A stretch of 64,000 nucleotides of DNA from CAWJLE01 sp963843645 (GCA_963843645.1 CAWJLE010000003.1:496001-560000); one strand, 5' to 3'; numbered from the stretch's first letter, positions 50,353 through 59,050 are shown. A program made the numbers and translations. Notes: generated by a model not told the origin, from the sequence alone.

Positions 50353-51005
50353 ACTACGCGGTATCGCTGGCGGCCGACCAGACTACAATGTGTGATACAG
50401 GTGCTGGCCGGGGCGACGGTATGGGTCCTGTATTGATCGATCTCGACCTGGTAACACCATATTTCCGATCCAGAGAAACAGTCAGAACGATGAACGAACG
50501 AGGGGTGGAGGTCATCGCACCCCTCGCGCTGTCACAGGCGATAGACGTACCTGCGGTGGTGCCCGAAATCATGGGGGCCATCGAGCAGGACGTGCGGCCG
50601 GTCATCCTGGACGTGGGCGGCGACGAACAAGGGGCGCGCGCGTTAGGTCAATATAGTGGGGCGCTTCGACGACGCGGCTACCTGATGCATTTCGTGGTGA
50701 ACCCTTTTCGGCCGCAATCGGCTACTCCCGAAGCGATTCGTGCGTCCATCGCGGAGATCGAGCGCAGTTCGCGGCTTCAGGTGTCGGCCCTCGTGAGCAA
50801 TCCCAACTTGATGGCTGAGACAGATCGGCAGACCGTGAAAGCTGGCCATGCAATCGTGACGGAGACAGCTCGATTGACCGGGCTGCCGATCGCCTTCATG
50901 GCCCTGACACGATCTGTGGCAGAAATGCTATGGCAGGAGGAGTGGATCGCTGACGACGTTTTGCTCCTGCAGCGCTACTTCCGGTTGCCATGGGAATTGG
51001 CATAG
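50283..51005 (+). CDS. P-loop NTPase of unknown function, associated with a 2-oxoacid oxidoreductase locus
   Basis: A 240-residue single-domain protein. The Walker A is GRFGSGKTE near residue 13. A Walker B-like LDVGGDEQGARALGQYSG follows at about residue 110, then VNPFRPQ and SALVSNPNLM. The middle LIDLDLVTPYFRSRE resembles the switch of SIMIBI-class NTPases. No named function is known to me. It overlaps the deaminase gene and lies between two ptb-like genes, just upstream of the ferredoxin oxidoreductase subunits. A role as a maturation factor or redox partner is only a guess. Confidence 0.65.
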   Translation: MVSTNPDIIFTGRFGSGKTEIALNYAVSLAADQTTMCDTGAGRGDGMGPVLIDLDLVTPYFRSRETVRTMNERGVEVIAPLALSQAIDVPAVVPEIMGAIEQDVRPVILDVGGDEQGARALGQYSGALRRRGYLMHFVVNPFRPQSATPEAIRASIAEIERSSRLQVSALVSNPNLMAETDRQTVKAGHAIVTETARLTGLPIAFMALTRSVAEMLWQEEWIADDVLLLQRYFRLPWELA

Positions 51006-51069
51006 CCGTATGCGGATTGGCACGACGGGGCATAGGGTCCTCGTCTCAGGGCGGGTGGAGAGAGGATAG

Positions 51070-51978
51070 ATGGCGAGATCGGTGCGATTGCAGCAGTTGA
51101 TCGATGTGGGCCGAGAGCACGGCCCCAGGCGTATCGTGGCCATCTGGCCACACGACGAACAAATCCTGACCGCGTTGTCCGAGGCGGCCGGTTTGGGCCT
51201 GGTCAACGTGACGATAGTCGGACAACGCAGCCTTGTCCACGCTCTGGCTGAGAGGGCCGGAATCGCGAGTGATGCGTTCGCGTTCGTCGAGGTTGAGGAT
51301 GTGACCGCAGCGATTGCCGCGTCAGTTCGAGAAATCCGCGACGGCCGCGCCGATTTGTTGCTCAACGGTCTGGGCGCCCCGGACGACGTGTTTCGGGCTG
51401 TGCTGGATAAGACGAATGGCCTGCGGGCAGGCGGGTCCCGGCTTTCGGCGGTCAGCGTGCTCGACATCCCGCGCTACGAGCGGTGGATACTGATCGCCGA
51501 CACCGGACTGGCGATCTCGCCCAGTCTGGAAGAGAAGGCCGCTATCGTGCAGAATGCCGTTAACGTCGCTCACGTTCTTGGAGTGGCAAAGCCACGTGTC
51601 GCGTTGCTGGCGGCCACAGAGGTGGTCAACCCGAAAGCGCCAGGGAGCCTCCACGCAGCCGAGCTGTCGAAGATGGCCCAACGCGGGCAGCTCAAGGGAT
51701 GCCTGGTGGACGGGCCGCTGGCGCTGGACAATGCGGTCTCGCCGGAATCGGCGGAGATCAAGGGCATCGTGAGCGACGTGGCTGGCTGGGCGGATGTTCT
51801 GGTTGGGTCCGATCTGGAAACCTCAAACATCCTGATGCGCACCGCTGCGCAGCTCGCACGTCTCACGACGGCGACTGTGGTGGTCGGCGGGGCCGGCCCG
51901 CTGGCCATGCCTTCGCGATCTGACACGCCGGATTCCAGGCTGGCCTCGATTGCTCTCGCGGTGTGCCTGGTGGCTTGA
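51070..51978 (+). CDS. ptb: Phosphate butyryl/acetyl-transferase family protein (second copy)
   Basis: A 302-residue paralogue of the protein at 48338. Shared elements are ISPSLEEKAAIVQNAVNVAHVLGV, ATEVVNPKAPGSLHAAELSKMAQRGQLKG, VDGPLALDNAVSPESAEIKGI and a SDLETSNILMR site. The N-terminal half is more diverged, and the MKGR loop of copy 1 reads LNGLGAPDDVF here. The two copies may use different acyl groups or form a heteromer. GAGAGGATAG precedes the ATG at 51070. It is upstream of the oxidoreductase subunits that supply acyl-CoA. Confidence 0.83.
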   Translation: MARSVRLQQLIDVGREHGPRRIVAIWPHDEQILTALSEAAGLGLVNVTIVGQRSLVHALAERAGIASDAFAFVEVEDVTAAIAASVREIRDGRADLLLNGLGAPDDVFRAVLDKTNGLRAGGSRLSAVSVLDIPRYERWILIADTGLAISPSLEEKAAIVQNAVNVAHVLGVAKPRVALLAATEVVNPKAPGSLHAAELSKMAQRGQLKGCLVDGPLALDNAVSPESAEIKGIVSDVAGWADVLVGSDLETSNILMRTAAQLARLTTATVVVGGAGPLAMPSRSDTPDSRLASIALAVCLVA

Positions 51979-52023
51979 TTCGCATCCATTTCGTTTCGGT
52001 TTTTGGAGGGGAGGAAGGCCGTC

Positions 52024-52230
52024 ATGGCGAGAATCGAGGTTGACCAGGACAGGTGCAAGGGCTGTGAGTTGTGCACGATCCCTTGCCCCAGGGAACTGGT
52101 GAAGATGTCGGATCATTTCAATCGCAAGGGATATCGGACTTCGGAGCTGGTCGACCCAGACGGCCAGTGTACGGGGTGCGCGATGTGCGCCACGATGTGT
52201 CCCGATATGGCGATTACCGTCTATCGGTGA
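52024..52230 (+). CDS. korD: Ferredoxin subunit of 2-oxoacid:ferredoxin oxidoreductase (delta)
   Basis: A 68-residue two-cluster ferredoxin. The cysteine motifs CKGCELCTIPCP and CTGCAMCATMCP each ligate a [4Fe-4S] cluster. It passes electrons out of the oxidoreductase encoded by the next three genes. The ATG at 52024 follows AGGAAGG. The four-gene order delta-alpha-beta-gamma is typical of 2-oxoglutarate or branched-chain 2-oxoacid oxidoreductases. Confidence 0.92.
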   Translation: MARIEVDQDRCKGCELCTIPCPRELVKMSDHFNRKGYRTSELVDPDGQCTGCAMCATMCPDMAITVYR

Positions 52231-52258
52231 GCGGAATCAAGGAGAAGAGGAGACAGCC

Positions 52259-53338
52259 ATGCCGAAAGTGCTCATGAAGGGCAATGAAGCCATCGGTGAA
52301 GCGGCAGTCCGGGCCGGCTGTACGGCCTACTTTGGCTATCCCATTACCCCACAGACCGAAGTATTGGAGTACATGTCACGCCGGATGCCGGAATTGGGAC
52401 GCACGTTCGTGCAGGCCGAGAGCGAGCTAGGAGCCATCAACATGGTGTACGGCGCAGCCTCGGCTGGCGCGCGCGTCATGACCACGACCTCGAGTCCGGG
52501 TTTTAGCTTGATGCAGGAGGGCGTCTCGTACATTGCTTGCTCCTCGGTGCCGTGCGTCGTCGTGAATGTGATGCGCGGAGGACCCGGGCTCGGCAACATC
52601 CAGCCGGGCCAGGCGGACTACTTTCAAATGACGAAGGGTGGCGGCCACGGAGATTACAACGCAATCGTGCTCGCACCGTCCACAGTCCAGGAAACCATCG
52701 ATTTCGTGATGCTGGCTTTCGACCTGGCAGACAAGTACCGCCAACTGGTACTCATCATGGCGGATGGGATGATCGGACAGATGATGGAACCGGTCGAACT
52801 GCCGGAGATGCAGGCCGTTGAGCGGCCGAATCCCTCTTGGGCGCTGACCGGTGCGCGCGGCCGAGACAAAAACATCGTCACGTCGCTGTACCTGAGCGCG
52901 GACGAGATGGAGCAAGTCAACTTTCAGCTTCAGGCCAAGCTGGCTCGAGTCAAGGCTGAGGAAGTCCGATACGCGGAATTCATGGTGGATGACGCGGAAA
53001 CGTTGCTCGTTGGCTATGGGACCACGGGCCGAGTGGCGCAGACGGCCGTACAGCAGGCCCGCGCGGAAGGATTGCGTGTAGGCCTCTTCCGTCCGATCAC
53101 GGCGTATCCGTTTCCATACGAGGCGCTTCGCCGGGCGGCGAGCGGCAAGCGGGTCCTGGTGGTCGAAATGAGCGCAGGCCAGCTGATTGAGGACGTCCGG
53201 CTGGCTATCGGCGATAGTCGGTCTGGACCGCAACCTGATTTTCTGGGCCGATTCGGGGGCCAGGTGCCGTTGCCGGAAGAAGTCCTGGCGGCGATCAAGA
53301 ACCTGGCAGCGAGAGGGCCGGAGGAAAGGCCGATATGA
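52259..53338 (+). CDS. korA: 2-oxoacid:ferredoxin oxidoreductase alpha subunit
   Basis: A 359-residue subunit of the KorA/VorB family. Visible are the N-terminal MKGNEAIGEAAVRAGCTAYFGYPITPQTE, the TTSSPGFSLMQEG loop, RGGPGLGNIQPGQADYFQ and, in the C-terminal transketolase-like domain, FRPITAYPFPY. It joins the beta subunit to decarboxylate a 2-oxoacid and make acyl-CoA, reducing ferredoxin. Substrate (2-oxoglutarate or branched-chain) cannot be chosen. Its stop overlaps the beta start by four bases. Confidence 0.92.
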   Translation: MPKVLMKGNEAIGEAAVRAGCTAYFGYPITPQTEVLEYMSRRMPELGRTFVQAESELGAINMVYGAASAGARVMTTTSSPGFSLMQEGVSYIACSSVPCVVVNVMRGGPGLGNIQPGQADYFQMTKGGGHGDYNAIVLAPSTVQETIDFVMLAFDLADKYRQLVLIMADGMIGQMMEPVELPEMQAVERPNPSWALTGARGRDKNIVTSLYLSADEMEQVNFQLQAKLARVKAEEVRYAEFMVDDAETLLVGYGTTGRVAQTAVQQARAEGLRVGLFRPITAYPFPYEALRRAASGKRVLVVEMSAGQLIEDVRLAIGDSRSGPQPDFLGRFGGQVPLPEEVLAAIKNLAARGPEERPI

Positions 53339-54093
53339 GCGAACGGATCGTATTCAAGCGGCCTGCGGCGCTGTGTGACACTTTCACCCATTATTGTCCG
53401 GGCTGCCTGCACGGCGTGATTCACCGCGTCGTCGCCGAGGTGATCGACGAGCTCGACATCCGGGATCGAGTGATCGGCGTGGCGCCGGTGGGGTGTTCGG
53501 TGCTGGCCTACAACTACTTTGACGTGGACTTCGCCGAGGCAGCACACGGCCGGGCTCCGGCCATGGGGACCGGCATCAAGCGCGTGCGGCCCGATGCGAT
53601 CGTATTCACCTACCAGGGCGACGGCGACCTGGCAGCGATCGGTACGGGTGAGGTCGTGCACGCGGCGGCTCGGGGCGAGAATATCACCACGATTTTCGTC
53701 AACAACGCGGTGTACGGCATGACTGGTGGGCAGATGGCGCCGACGACCTTGCCGGGGCAAGTGACGACTTCGACGCCAAATGGACGCGATGTGAGATCCG
53801 CGGGTTACCCAGTGCGTGTCAGTGAGTTGTTATCTGCGCTGTCAGGCAGCGCTTACATCGTGCGCCGGTCGGCTGCCGGTGTCGCGAACATCGCCCGTTT
53901 GAAACGCGCGATTCGGACGGCGTTCAAAGTGCAGATGGCGGGCCTAGGCTATTCGCTGGTGGAAGTCCTCTCGAATTGCCCGACGAACTGGGGCATGACG
54001 CCGAAAGAATCCTTGCGCTGGATCGAGGAAAAGCTGCTGCCGTATTATCCGCTGGGGGACTACAAAGTCCTGGACAGTGTCAAGGAGCTGTGA
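53335..54093 (+). CDS. korB: 2-oxoacid:ferredoxin oxidoreductase beta (thiamine diphosphate) subunit
   Basis: A 252-residue TPP-binding subunit. The TPP motif GDGDLAAIG begins near residue 98, with the NNAVYGMTGGQMAPTT continuation, and THYCPGC near residue 17 is the usual cluster-like Cys pair. It holds the catalytic cofactor for oxidative decarboxylation. It overlaps korA and is followed at 21 bases by korC. Confidence 0.92.
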   Translation: MSERIVFKRPAALCDTFTHYCPGCLHGVIHRVVAEVIDELDIRDRVIGVAPVGCSVLAYNYFDVDFAEAAHGRAPAMGTGIKRVRPDAIVFTYQGDGDLAAIGTGEVVHAAARGENITTIFVNNAVYGMTGGQMAPTTLPGQVTTSTPNGRDVRSAGYPVRVSELLSALSGSAYIVRRSAAGVANIARLKRAIRTAFKVQMAGLGYSLVEVLSNCPTNWGMTPKESLRWIEEKLLPYYPLGDYKVLDSVKEL

Positions 54094-54114
54094 ACGGACG
54101 AAGGAGACGCCGGG

Positions 54115-54666
54115 ATGCATGAGGAAGTGATCATTTCAGGTTTCGGTGGGCAGGGCGCCTTGTTCGCCGGACAACTAATGGCATATGCCGGGATGGCCGA
54201 GGGACGGTTTGTGACGTGGATTCCTTCGTATGGGCCGGAGATGCGGGGTGGGACTGCGCATTGTGTGGTCATTGTCTCCGATTCTCCGATCGGTTCGCCG
54301 ATCATCCAATGCCCGTCTGCGGCTATCGTGCTCAATCGACCATCGTTCGACAAGTACGAGCCGCTGATCAAGCCGGGCGGTGTCCTGGTAGTGAACGCAT
54401 CGTTGATCGACTGCACGTCCGAGCGAGATGACATCGTCACCGTGCTGGTCCCAGGCAATGCCGTCGCCAACGAGTTGGGTGACGTTCGAATGGCGAACGT
54501 GGTTCTGCTGGGTGGCCTGCTTGCGGTCAGGCCCATCGTATCATTCGACTCCGTGCGAGCGGCGTTGGAGGAACACATTCCAGCACGCCGTCGCAAAATC
54601 GTCGAGCCGAACAAGCGGGCTCTCATGATGGGAGCTGACTGTTACAGTGAGGGTGTACGAAATTGA
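54115..54666 (+). CDS. korC: 2-oxoacid:ferredoxin oxidoreductase gamma subunit
   Basis: A 183-residue subunit with the family N-terminus (GFGGQGALFAGQLMAYAGM), the WIPSYGPEMRGGTA loop and VLVPGNAVANELG. It completes the oxidoreductase. The stop overlaps the TTG start of the CoA-disulfide reductase-like gene, so the two are translationally linked. Confidence 0.92.
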   Translation: MHEEVIISGFGGQGALFAGQLMAYAGMAEGRFVTWIPSYGPEMRGGTAHCVVIVSDSPIGSPIIQCPSAAIVLNRPSFDKYEPLIKPGGVLVVNASLIDCTSERDDIVTVLVPGNAVANELGDVRMANVVLLGGLLAVRPIVSFDSVRAALEEHIPARRRKIVEPNKRALMMGADCYSEGVRN

Positions 54667-56012
54667 AGAACGAACGCGTCGTAATTGTTGGAGGAGTAGC
54701 GGCAGGCATGAGCGCCGCAGCCAAGATTCGCCGGCTGAGCTCCCAGACGGATATCGTGGCTTTCGAGCGCGGCAAGCACATCTCGTACGCAGCGTGTGGG
54801 CTGCCATGGTTCATCTGCGGATGGATTCCGGATGAGAACAGCCTGATCGCGCGATCGCCGGAGCAATTCGCGAAAGTGGGCATCAAGACGCTGACGCAGC
54901 ACGAGGTGACCGAGATCGACACGGCCGCGCAGCGTGTTAAGGTCCGCGATCTGGTCGGACGTACTGAGTTCGATCAGCCATACGATAAGCTGCTGATCGC
55001 CACCGGTAGCCACGCCGTGAAGCCTCCCATTTCGGGTGCGGACCTGTACGGTGTGTTTCAGCTGCGGAGTCTGGAGGATGGGCTGCTGCTGCGGCACTTC
55101 CTGCGAACCGAGCAGCCTAAGAAGGCAGTCATCGTTGGCGGCGGCTACATCGGCCTGGAAGTCGTCGAGTGTTTCAAGGCGCTGAACATCGAGACGACGG
55201 TCGTCGACATCGCACCCAGGGTGTTGGTGACGACCTTTGACGCGGACATGGCCGACATCGTGCAGCAGGAACTGAAGCAGCGAGGCGTTGCGTTGTCGGT
55301 GTCGGACGGCGTCAAGGCTATCGAGGGGACAGACAGGGTACAGGCCGTAGTGACGGAGAACAATCGATTCGCGGCGGATCTGGTGCTGCTGAGTCTGGGC
55401 ATTCGACCCAACACGTCCCTGGCGCAGACAATCGGCGTTCAATTAGGCGAGACCGGCGCCATTGCCGTGGACGATCACATGCGGACCAACGTGCCAAACG
55501 TGTATTCAGGTGGTGACTGCGCTGAGGTGCATCATCTGGTAACCGGCAAACCGGCGTACATCCCCTTAGGCTCGACCGCCAACAAGCAGGGCCGAACCGC
55601 CGGAGCCAACGTCAGTGGAGTCGATACGGCCTTCGCCGGTGTGGTCGGCACGGCGGTGAGCAAAGTCTTCGATCTCGAAGTGGCCCGGACCGGGTTGACT
55701 GAAGAGCAGGCGAGGCGCCTGGGTTACCGTGTGACGGCAACGCGAGTGAATGCTCACGCGACGGCCAGCTACTATCCCGGTTCAACTTCGCTTACCGTCA
55801 AGCTAGTCATCGAGGAGGGAACCGAGCGCTTGCTGGGGGGACAGATCATCGGTGTGAAAGGCGCGGCCAAGCGCATCGATGTGCTGGCGACCGCATTGCA
55901 CCAACGCATGACGATCCAGGACCTGCGAGCGCTCGATCTGAGTTACGCGCCGCCGTTTGCGCCTGTCTGGGACCCCATCCTGGTCGCGGCGAACGTGGCA
56001 GCCAAGGAATGA
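54663..56012 (+). CDS. CoA-disulfide reductase/NADH oxidase-family flavoprotein
   Basis: A 449-residue FAD- and NAD(P)H-binding protein of the class III pyridine nucleotide disulfide reductase group. The FAD motif VGGVAAGMSAA is at the N-terminus, the single redox Cys45 lies in YAACGLP, the second nucleotide motif is VIVGGGYIGLE, and SGGDCAEV and the C-terminal dimer domain follow. Members reduce CoA disulfide, persulfides or oxygen. Translational linkage to korC suggests supply or protection of free CoA for the oxidoreductase. TTG start at 54663. Exact activity unknown. Confidence 0.87.
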   Translation: MKNERVVIVGGVAAGMSAAAKIRRLSSQTDIVAFERGKHISYAACGLPWFICGWIPDENSLIARSPEQFAKVGIKTLTQHEVTEIDTAAQRVKVRDLVGRTEFDQPYDKLLIATGSHAVKPPISGADLYGVFQLRSLEDGLLLRHFLRTEQPKKAVIVGGGYIGLEVVECFKALNIETTVVDIAPRVLVTTFDADMADIVQQELKQRGVALSVSDGVKAIEGTDRVQAVVTENNRFAADLVLLSLGIRPNTSLAQTIGVQLGETGAIAVDDHMRTNVPNVYSGGDCAEVHHLVTGKPAYIPLGSTANKQGRTAGANVSGVDTAFAGVVGTAVSKVFDLEVARTGLTEEQARRLGYRVTATRVNAHATASYYPGSTSLTVKLVIEEGTERLLGGQIIGVKGAAKRIDVLATALHQRMTIQDLRALDLSYAPPFAPVWDPILVAANVAAKE

Positions 56013-56030
56013 TTCAGGAGGATGCAAACA

Positions 56031-56861
56031 ATGAAGCTCACGTGCGTCGTCGACAACACGGTGGACCATGCCTCGTCTTTGTGGGGAGAGCACGGGCTCG
56101 CGTTCATGCTCGAAAGCCGTGACGGGAAGGTCCTGTTTGACGCGGGCCAGAGCGGAAAGGTCCTGATGCACAACCTGGACCTCTTGGGTGAGAAGCCCGC
56201 GAAATTCGCGGCTATCGTCTCGAGCCACGCGCATTTCGACCATACCGGAGGACTATTTGCTTTTGCGAAGCAGGCGCCCGGTCTGCCCCTGTTTGCCCAT
56301 GGGGATTTCTTTCGCAAGCGGTACGCCGCCCGCAAGAAGAAGGAGCCGCAGTTGATTGGCCCCGCAGGCAGCCAAAAACGAATCGGCAAGCTGGTTGACC
56401 TGCACATGCGCACGCAAGCGACGCAGATCTTGCCGGGATTGTGGACTACGGGCGAGATTCGCAAACGGACGGAACCGGAGGGCCGCAGTCCACGCCACGT
56501 GGTCCGCCAGAAGGATGGCTCCTACGTTCCGGATCCCTATCGCGACGACTTGTCCCTGGTGTGGGTCGATGATGGCGGGCTGGTCGTGATCCTCGGCTGC
56601 GCCCATGCTGGAGTACTAAACATCCTTGCCCAGGCCGTTGAGGACTTTCGAAAGCCGGTCAAGGCTGTGATTGGCGGCATGCATCTGCATGGGGCGGAGG
56701 CGCCGGAGATCGAGCGCGTGGCCGACACGCTGGCCGAGCTGTACGGCGCGCCGGCGGTGTACCCCAACCATTGCACGGGCACGGCGGGCTTTCTCGGATT
56801 GTACGGGCGGCTTGGCGATCGGGTGAAGCCCTGCCCGGTGGGGACTGTGCTCGAGTTCTAA
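56031..56861 (+). CDS. Metallo-beta-lactamase-fold hydrolase
   Basis: A 276-residue MBL-fold protein. The metal motif SHAHFDHTGG gives His66, His68, Asp70 and His71; further ligands are expected in VILGCAHAG, GGMHLHGA and a YPNHCTG near the end. It most resembles the group annotated as 7,8-dihydropterin-6-methyl-4-(beta-ribofuranosyl)-aminobenzene-phosphate synthase, a label that is often over-extended. The ATG at 56031 follows AGGAGG at nine bases. Substrate unknown. It is last in the plus-strand run before the convergent pyruvate kinase. Confidence 0.85.
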   Translation: MKLTCVVDNTVDHASSLWGEHGLAFMLESRDGKVLFDAGQSGKVLMHNLDLLGEKPAKFAAIVSSHAHFDHTGGLFAFAKQAPGLPLFAHGDFFRKRYAARKKKEPQLIGPAGSQKRIGKLVDLHMRTQATQILPGLWTTGEIRKRTEPEGRSPRHVVRQKDGSYVPDPYRDDLSLVWVDDGGLVVILGCAHAGVLNILAQAVEDFRKPVKAVIGGMHLHGAEAPEIERVADTLAELYGAPAVYPNHCTGTAGFLGLYGRLGDRVKPCPVGTVLEF

Positions 56862-56883
56862 GCTCCAAGGGGTGCGGCTGCCA

Positions 56884-57915
56884 TTAAGAGCCGCGCTGGA
56901 GCCGCCGGCTGGTCGCGTCGATGAGTCCGCGCAGGGTGCGCACGGCCACTGCCGGCGCCACGCCGACGGCTGTTTCGTCCGACAAAATGAAACCATCGAC
57001 GCCTTGCTCGACGGCGACGGCCACGTCAGTCAGCTCGGCGCGAGCCGGGATCTGGCGCCCAACCATGGCGTACAGCACCTCGCCCGCGAGGATGAATGGC
57101 TTGCCGGCGGCGTGGGTCTGCTCTACGGCCGACCGCTGCACGAACGGAATGTCGGCGAGCGGCACTTCGACGCCCAGGTCGCCGCGCGCAAGGCAGATGG
57201 CATCGGCGGATTGGGCAATCTCCTTCAGATGCGCGACTGCGACCTGCCTCTCGATCTTAGCCACGACAGGCAGGTCGCAGTCTCTTTGTGTGAGGACCTC
57301 GCGCAAGCGGATTATATCTTCGCCTGACTCTACATAAGACAAATACAGGAAATCCACGGGCAGCTGCGCGATGACGTCCAAGTCTGCCAGGTCCTTGGTC
57401 GTGAGAGGGGGCAAACTCAGCGGGACGGCAGGGACATTGATGCCGCTGCGCTCAGGCAGTACGCCCCCCACCAAAATGCGACATTCGATGCGATTGCCGT
57501 GCGTTTTCAAAACGTGTAGACGAATCGCGCCGTCGTCGAGCAGGACGTCGGAACCCAGCGGCACAGCGGTGGCAAGCAGTGGGTGGCTCACCCAGGCCGT
57601 TTGATCATCCCCGGGCAGTTCTTCCCCTTCCGCAACGCAAACTAGATCGAACGACTGGCCGGCCTCCAATACTGCCAGCCCGCCGGTCAGCGGTCCCACG
57701 CGCAGCTTCCGGCCCCGAATGTCGGCACCAATACGAACCGGGCAGTTCGTCGCCTGGCTGTGCTGCCGGACGCGTGCGATCAGCGCAGGCAGGCCTTCTC
57801 GTGGGCAGTGCGATAGATTCAGTCGAATGACCGACGCGCCGCTCACGAGAAGATCGCAAATCACGGCGTCGTCGAAGCTGGTCGGACCCAGCGTGGCGTG
57901 GATTTCGATGGACAT
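56884..57915 (-). CDS. pyk: Short pyruvate kinase lacking the C-terminal domain
   Basis: A 343-residue protein with the pyruvate-kinase barrel. RLNLSHC holds Arg31, Asn33, Ser35 and His36; VVAKIER gives the catalytic Lys220; ARGDLGVEVP is the metal region; ARAELTDVAVAV and DGFILSDETAVG close the barrel. The usual C-terminal allosteric domain (about 120 residues) is absent, and CTGEVL-type loops are altered (LAGEVLYAMVG). It would convert phosphoenolpyruvate to pyruvate without effector control, or serve another phosphotransfer. The ATG at 57915 follows AGGGAGA; a longer frame to 57996 crosses the promoter and is rejected. Confidence 0.8.
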   Translation of the reverse strand: MSIEIHATLGPTSFDDAVICDLLVSGASVIRLNLSHCPREGLPALIARVRQHSQATNCPVRIGADIRGRKLRVGPLTGGLAVLEAGQSFDLVCVAEGEELPGDDQTAWVSHPLLATAVPLGSDVLLDDGAIRLHVLKTHGNRIECRILVGGVLPERSGINVPAVPLSLPPLTTKDLADLDVIAQLPVDFLYLSYVESGEDIIRLREVLTQRDCDLPVVAKIERQVAVAHLKEIAQSADAICLARGDLGVEVPLADIPFVQRSAVEQTHAAGKPFILAGEVLYAMVGRQIPARAELTDVAVAVEQGVDGFILSDETAVGVAPAVAVRTLRGLIDATSRRLQRGS

Positions 57916-57943
57916 GCACTCTCCCTGGTGGACGGATACGTGG

Positions 57944-57972
57944 AGTATAGCGGCGGTCCGAGCGGGTGTCAA
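57944..57972 (-). promoter_or_regulatory. Promoter for the short pyruvate kinase
   Basis: On the minus strand perfect TTGACA (57972-57967) and TATACT (57949-57944) have a 17-base spacer, about 30 bases before the start codon. Confidence 0.8.
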
Positions 57973-58022
57973 TCCGTAGGGTGCCAAAGGGCCCATCAGT
58001 CCAATGCAATTGTTCTGACCTC

Positions 58023-58052
58023 TTGCTTAAGATGCGGTCCATCGTGTATAAT
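58023..58052 (+). promoter_or_regulatory. Promoter for the ABC permease pair
   Basis: TTGCTT (58023-58028) and perfect TATAAT (58047-58052) with an 18-base spacer. Transcription would start near 58059, directly before a strong hairpin. Confidence 0.6.
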
Positions 58053-58062
58053 GATGAAACTT

Positions 58063-58086
58063 GGCAGGCTCGTTTCGGGGCCTGCC
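58063..58086 (+). promoter_or_regulatory. 5'-leader hairpin of the permease transcript
   Basis: GGCAGGC (58063-58069) pairs perfectly with GCCTGCC (58080-58086) across a ten-base loop, starting about four bases after the predicted transcript start. There is no T tract. It could stabilise the mRNA or take part in control. Confidence 0.4.
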
Positions 58087-58120
58087 GCATTTCTGGTTGG
58101 GCCCCTGAGGATTTCTAACG

Positions 58121-59050
58121 ATGCTCCGTTTTGTCGCCAACCGATTGCTCGTGGCGGTACCTGTCATTTGGGGCGTCGTCACCATCGTGTTCATTCTCAC
58201 CCGCCTACTGCCCGGTGATCCGGTGGAGACTATGCTGAGCCAATCAGGGGGCTCGGCGGCTGCCATTCAGTCTCTCCGCACGCAGTTTGGGCTAGACCAG
58301 CCCCTCCCCGTTCAGTACCTGCGCTATCTCTCAAACGTTGCCCGGGGCGACCTGGGGCGCTCTCTGTTCACCGGACGACCCGTCACGACGACGCTGCTTG
58401 AGCAGTTGCCCAGCACTGTGGTGCTGGCTCTCTCGGCGATGATGTTGGCGACGCTCCTCGGCATCGCTCTTGGCGTCCTCGCTGCCGTGCAGCCCAATAC
58501 CTGGGTCGACGGTCTGTGCATGGGCCTGGCGGTCGTCGGCGTATCGGTGCCAATCTACTGGTCCGGCATCCTGCTGATCATCGTGTTCAGCGCGATGCTA
58601 CACTGGCTTCCAGCAACCGGCCAGGGCTCGTTGCGCCACCTGATCATGCCGGCGACCGTGCTTGGCTTCACCTCGGCAGGGGCGATCGCACGCCTGGTGC
58701 GTGCCAATATGCTGGAAACCCTGTCCGCGGATTACGTCGTCACGGCGCGGGCCAAAGGCCTGCCGGAACGGGTGGCGGTGCTCCGGCACGCGTTGCGCAA
58801 CGCGCTGATTCCAGCTGTGACACTGATTGGCCTTCAGTTTGGGTTCCTCATGGGTGGGGCAGTCATTACCGAGACCGTGTTCGCCAGGCAAGGCATCGGC
58901 CGGCTGGTGGTGGATGCCATCATGTGGAAGGATTTCCCAATCGTGCAGGGCGCCATCCTTCTCTCGGCGCTCACCTACACGGTGCTGAATATCGTAATTG
59001 ACCTGATTTATGCCCTCATCGACCCTCGGCTGCGGCGTCAGATTTCATGA
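58121..59050 (+). CDS. dppB: Peptide/nickel-type ABC transporter permease (DppB-like)
   Basis: A 309-residue inner-membrane permease with six helices. The N-terminal RLLVAVPVIWGVVTIVFILTRLLPGDPV, the FGLDQPLPVQYLRYL loop and the EAA-like cytoplasmic loop (DYVVTARAKGLPERVAVLRHALRNALIP) are diagnostic. Start ATG 58121. Its stop overlaps the DppC-like start by four bases. No binding protein or ATPase genes are in view, so the substrate (peptide, nickel or other) is open. Confidence 0.9.
   Translation: MLRFVANRLLVAVPVIWGVVTIVFILTRLLPGDPVETMLSQSGGSAAAIQSLRTQFGLDQPLPVQYLRYLSNVARGDLGRSLFTGRPVTTTLLEQLPSTVVLALSAMMLATLLGIALGVLAAVQPNTWVDGLCMGLAVVGVSVPIYWSGILLIIVFSAMLHWLPATGQGSLRHLIMPATVLGFTSAGAIARLVRANMLETLSADYVVTARAKGLPERVAVLRHALRNALIPAVTLIGLQFGFLMGGAVITETVFARQGIGRLVVDAIMWKDFPIVQGAILLSALTYTVLNIVIDLIYALIDPRLRRQIS

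Noticed and set aside
56874..56893. GCGGCT...AGCCGC hairpin between the MBL hydrolase and pyruvate kinase genes as a terminator
   Set aside because: Only six pairs with no T tract, and half of it lies inside the pyruvate kinase coding end.
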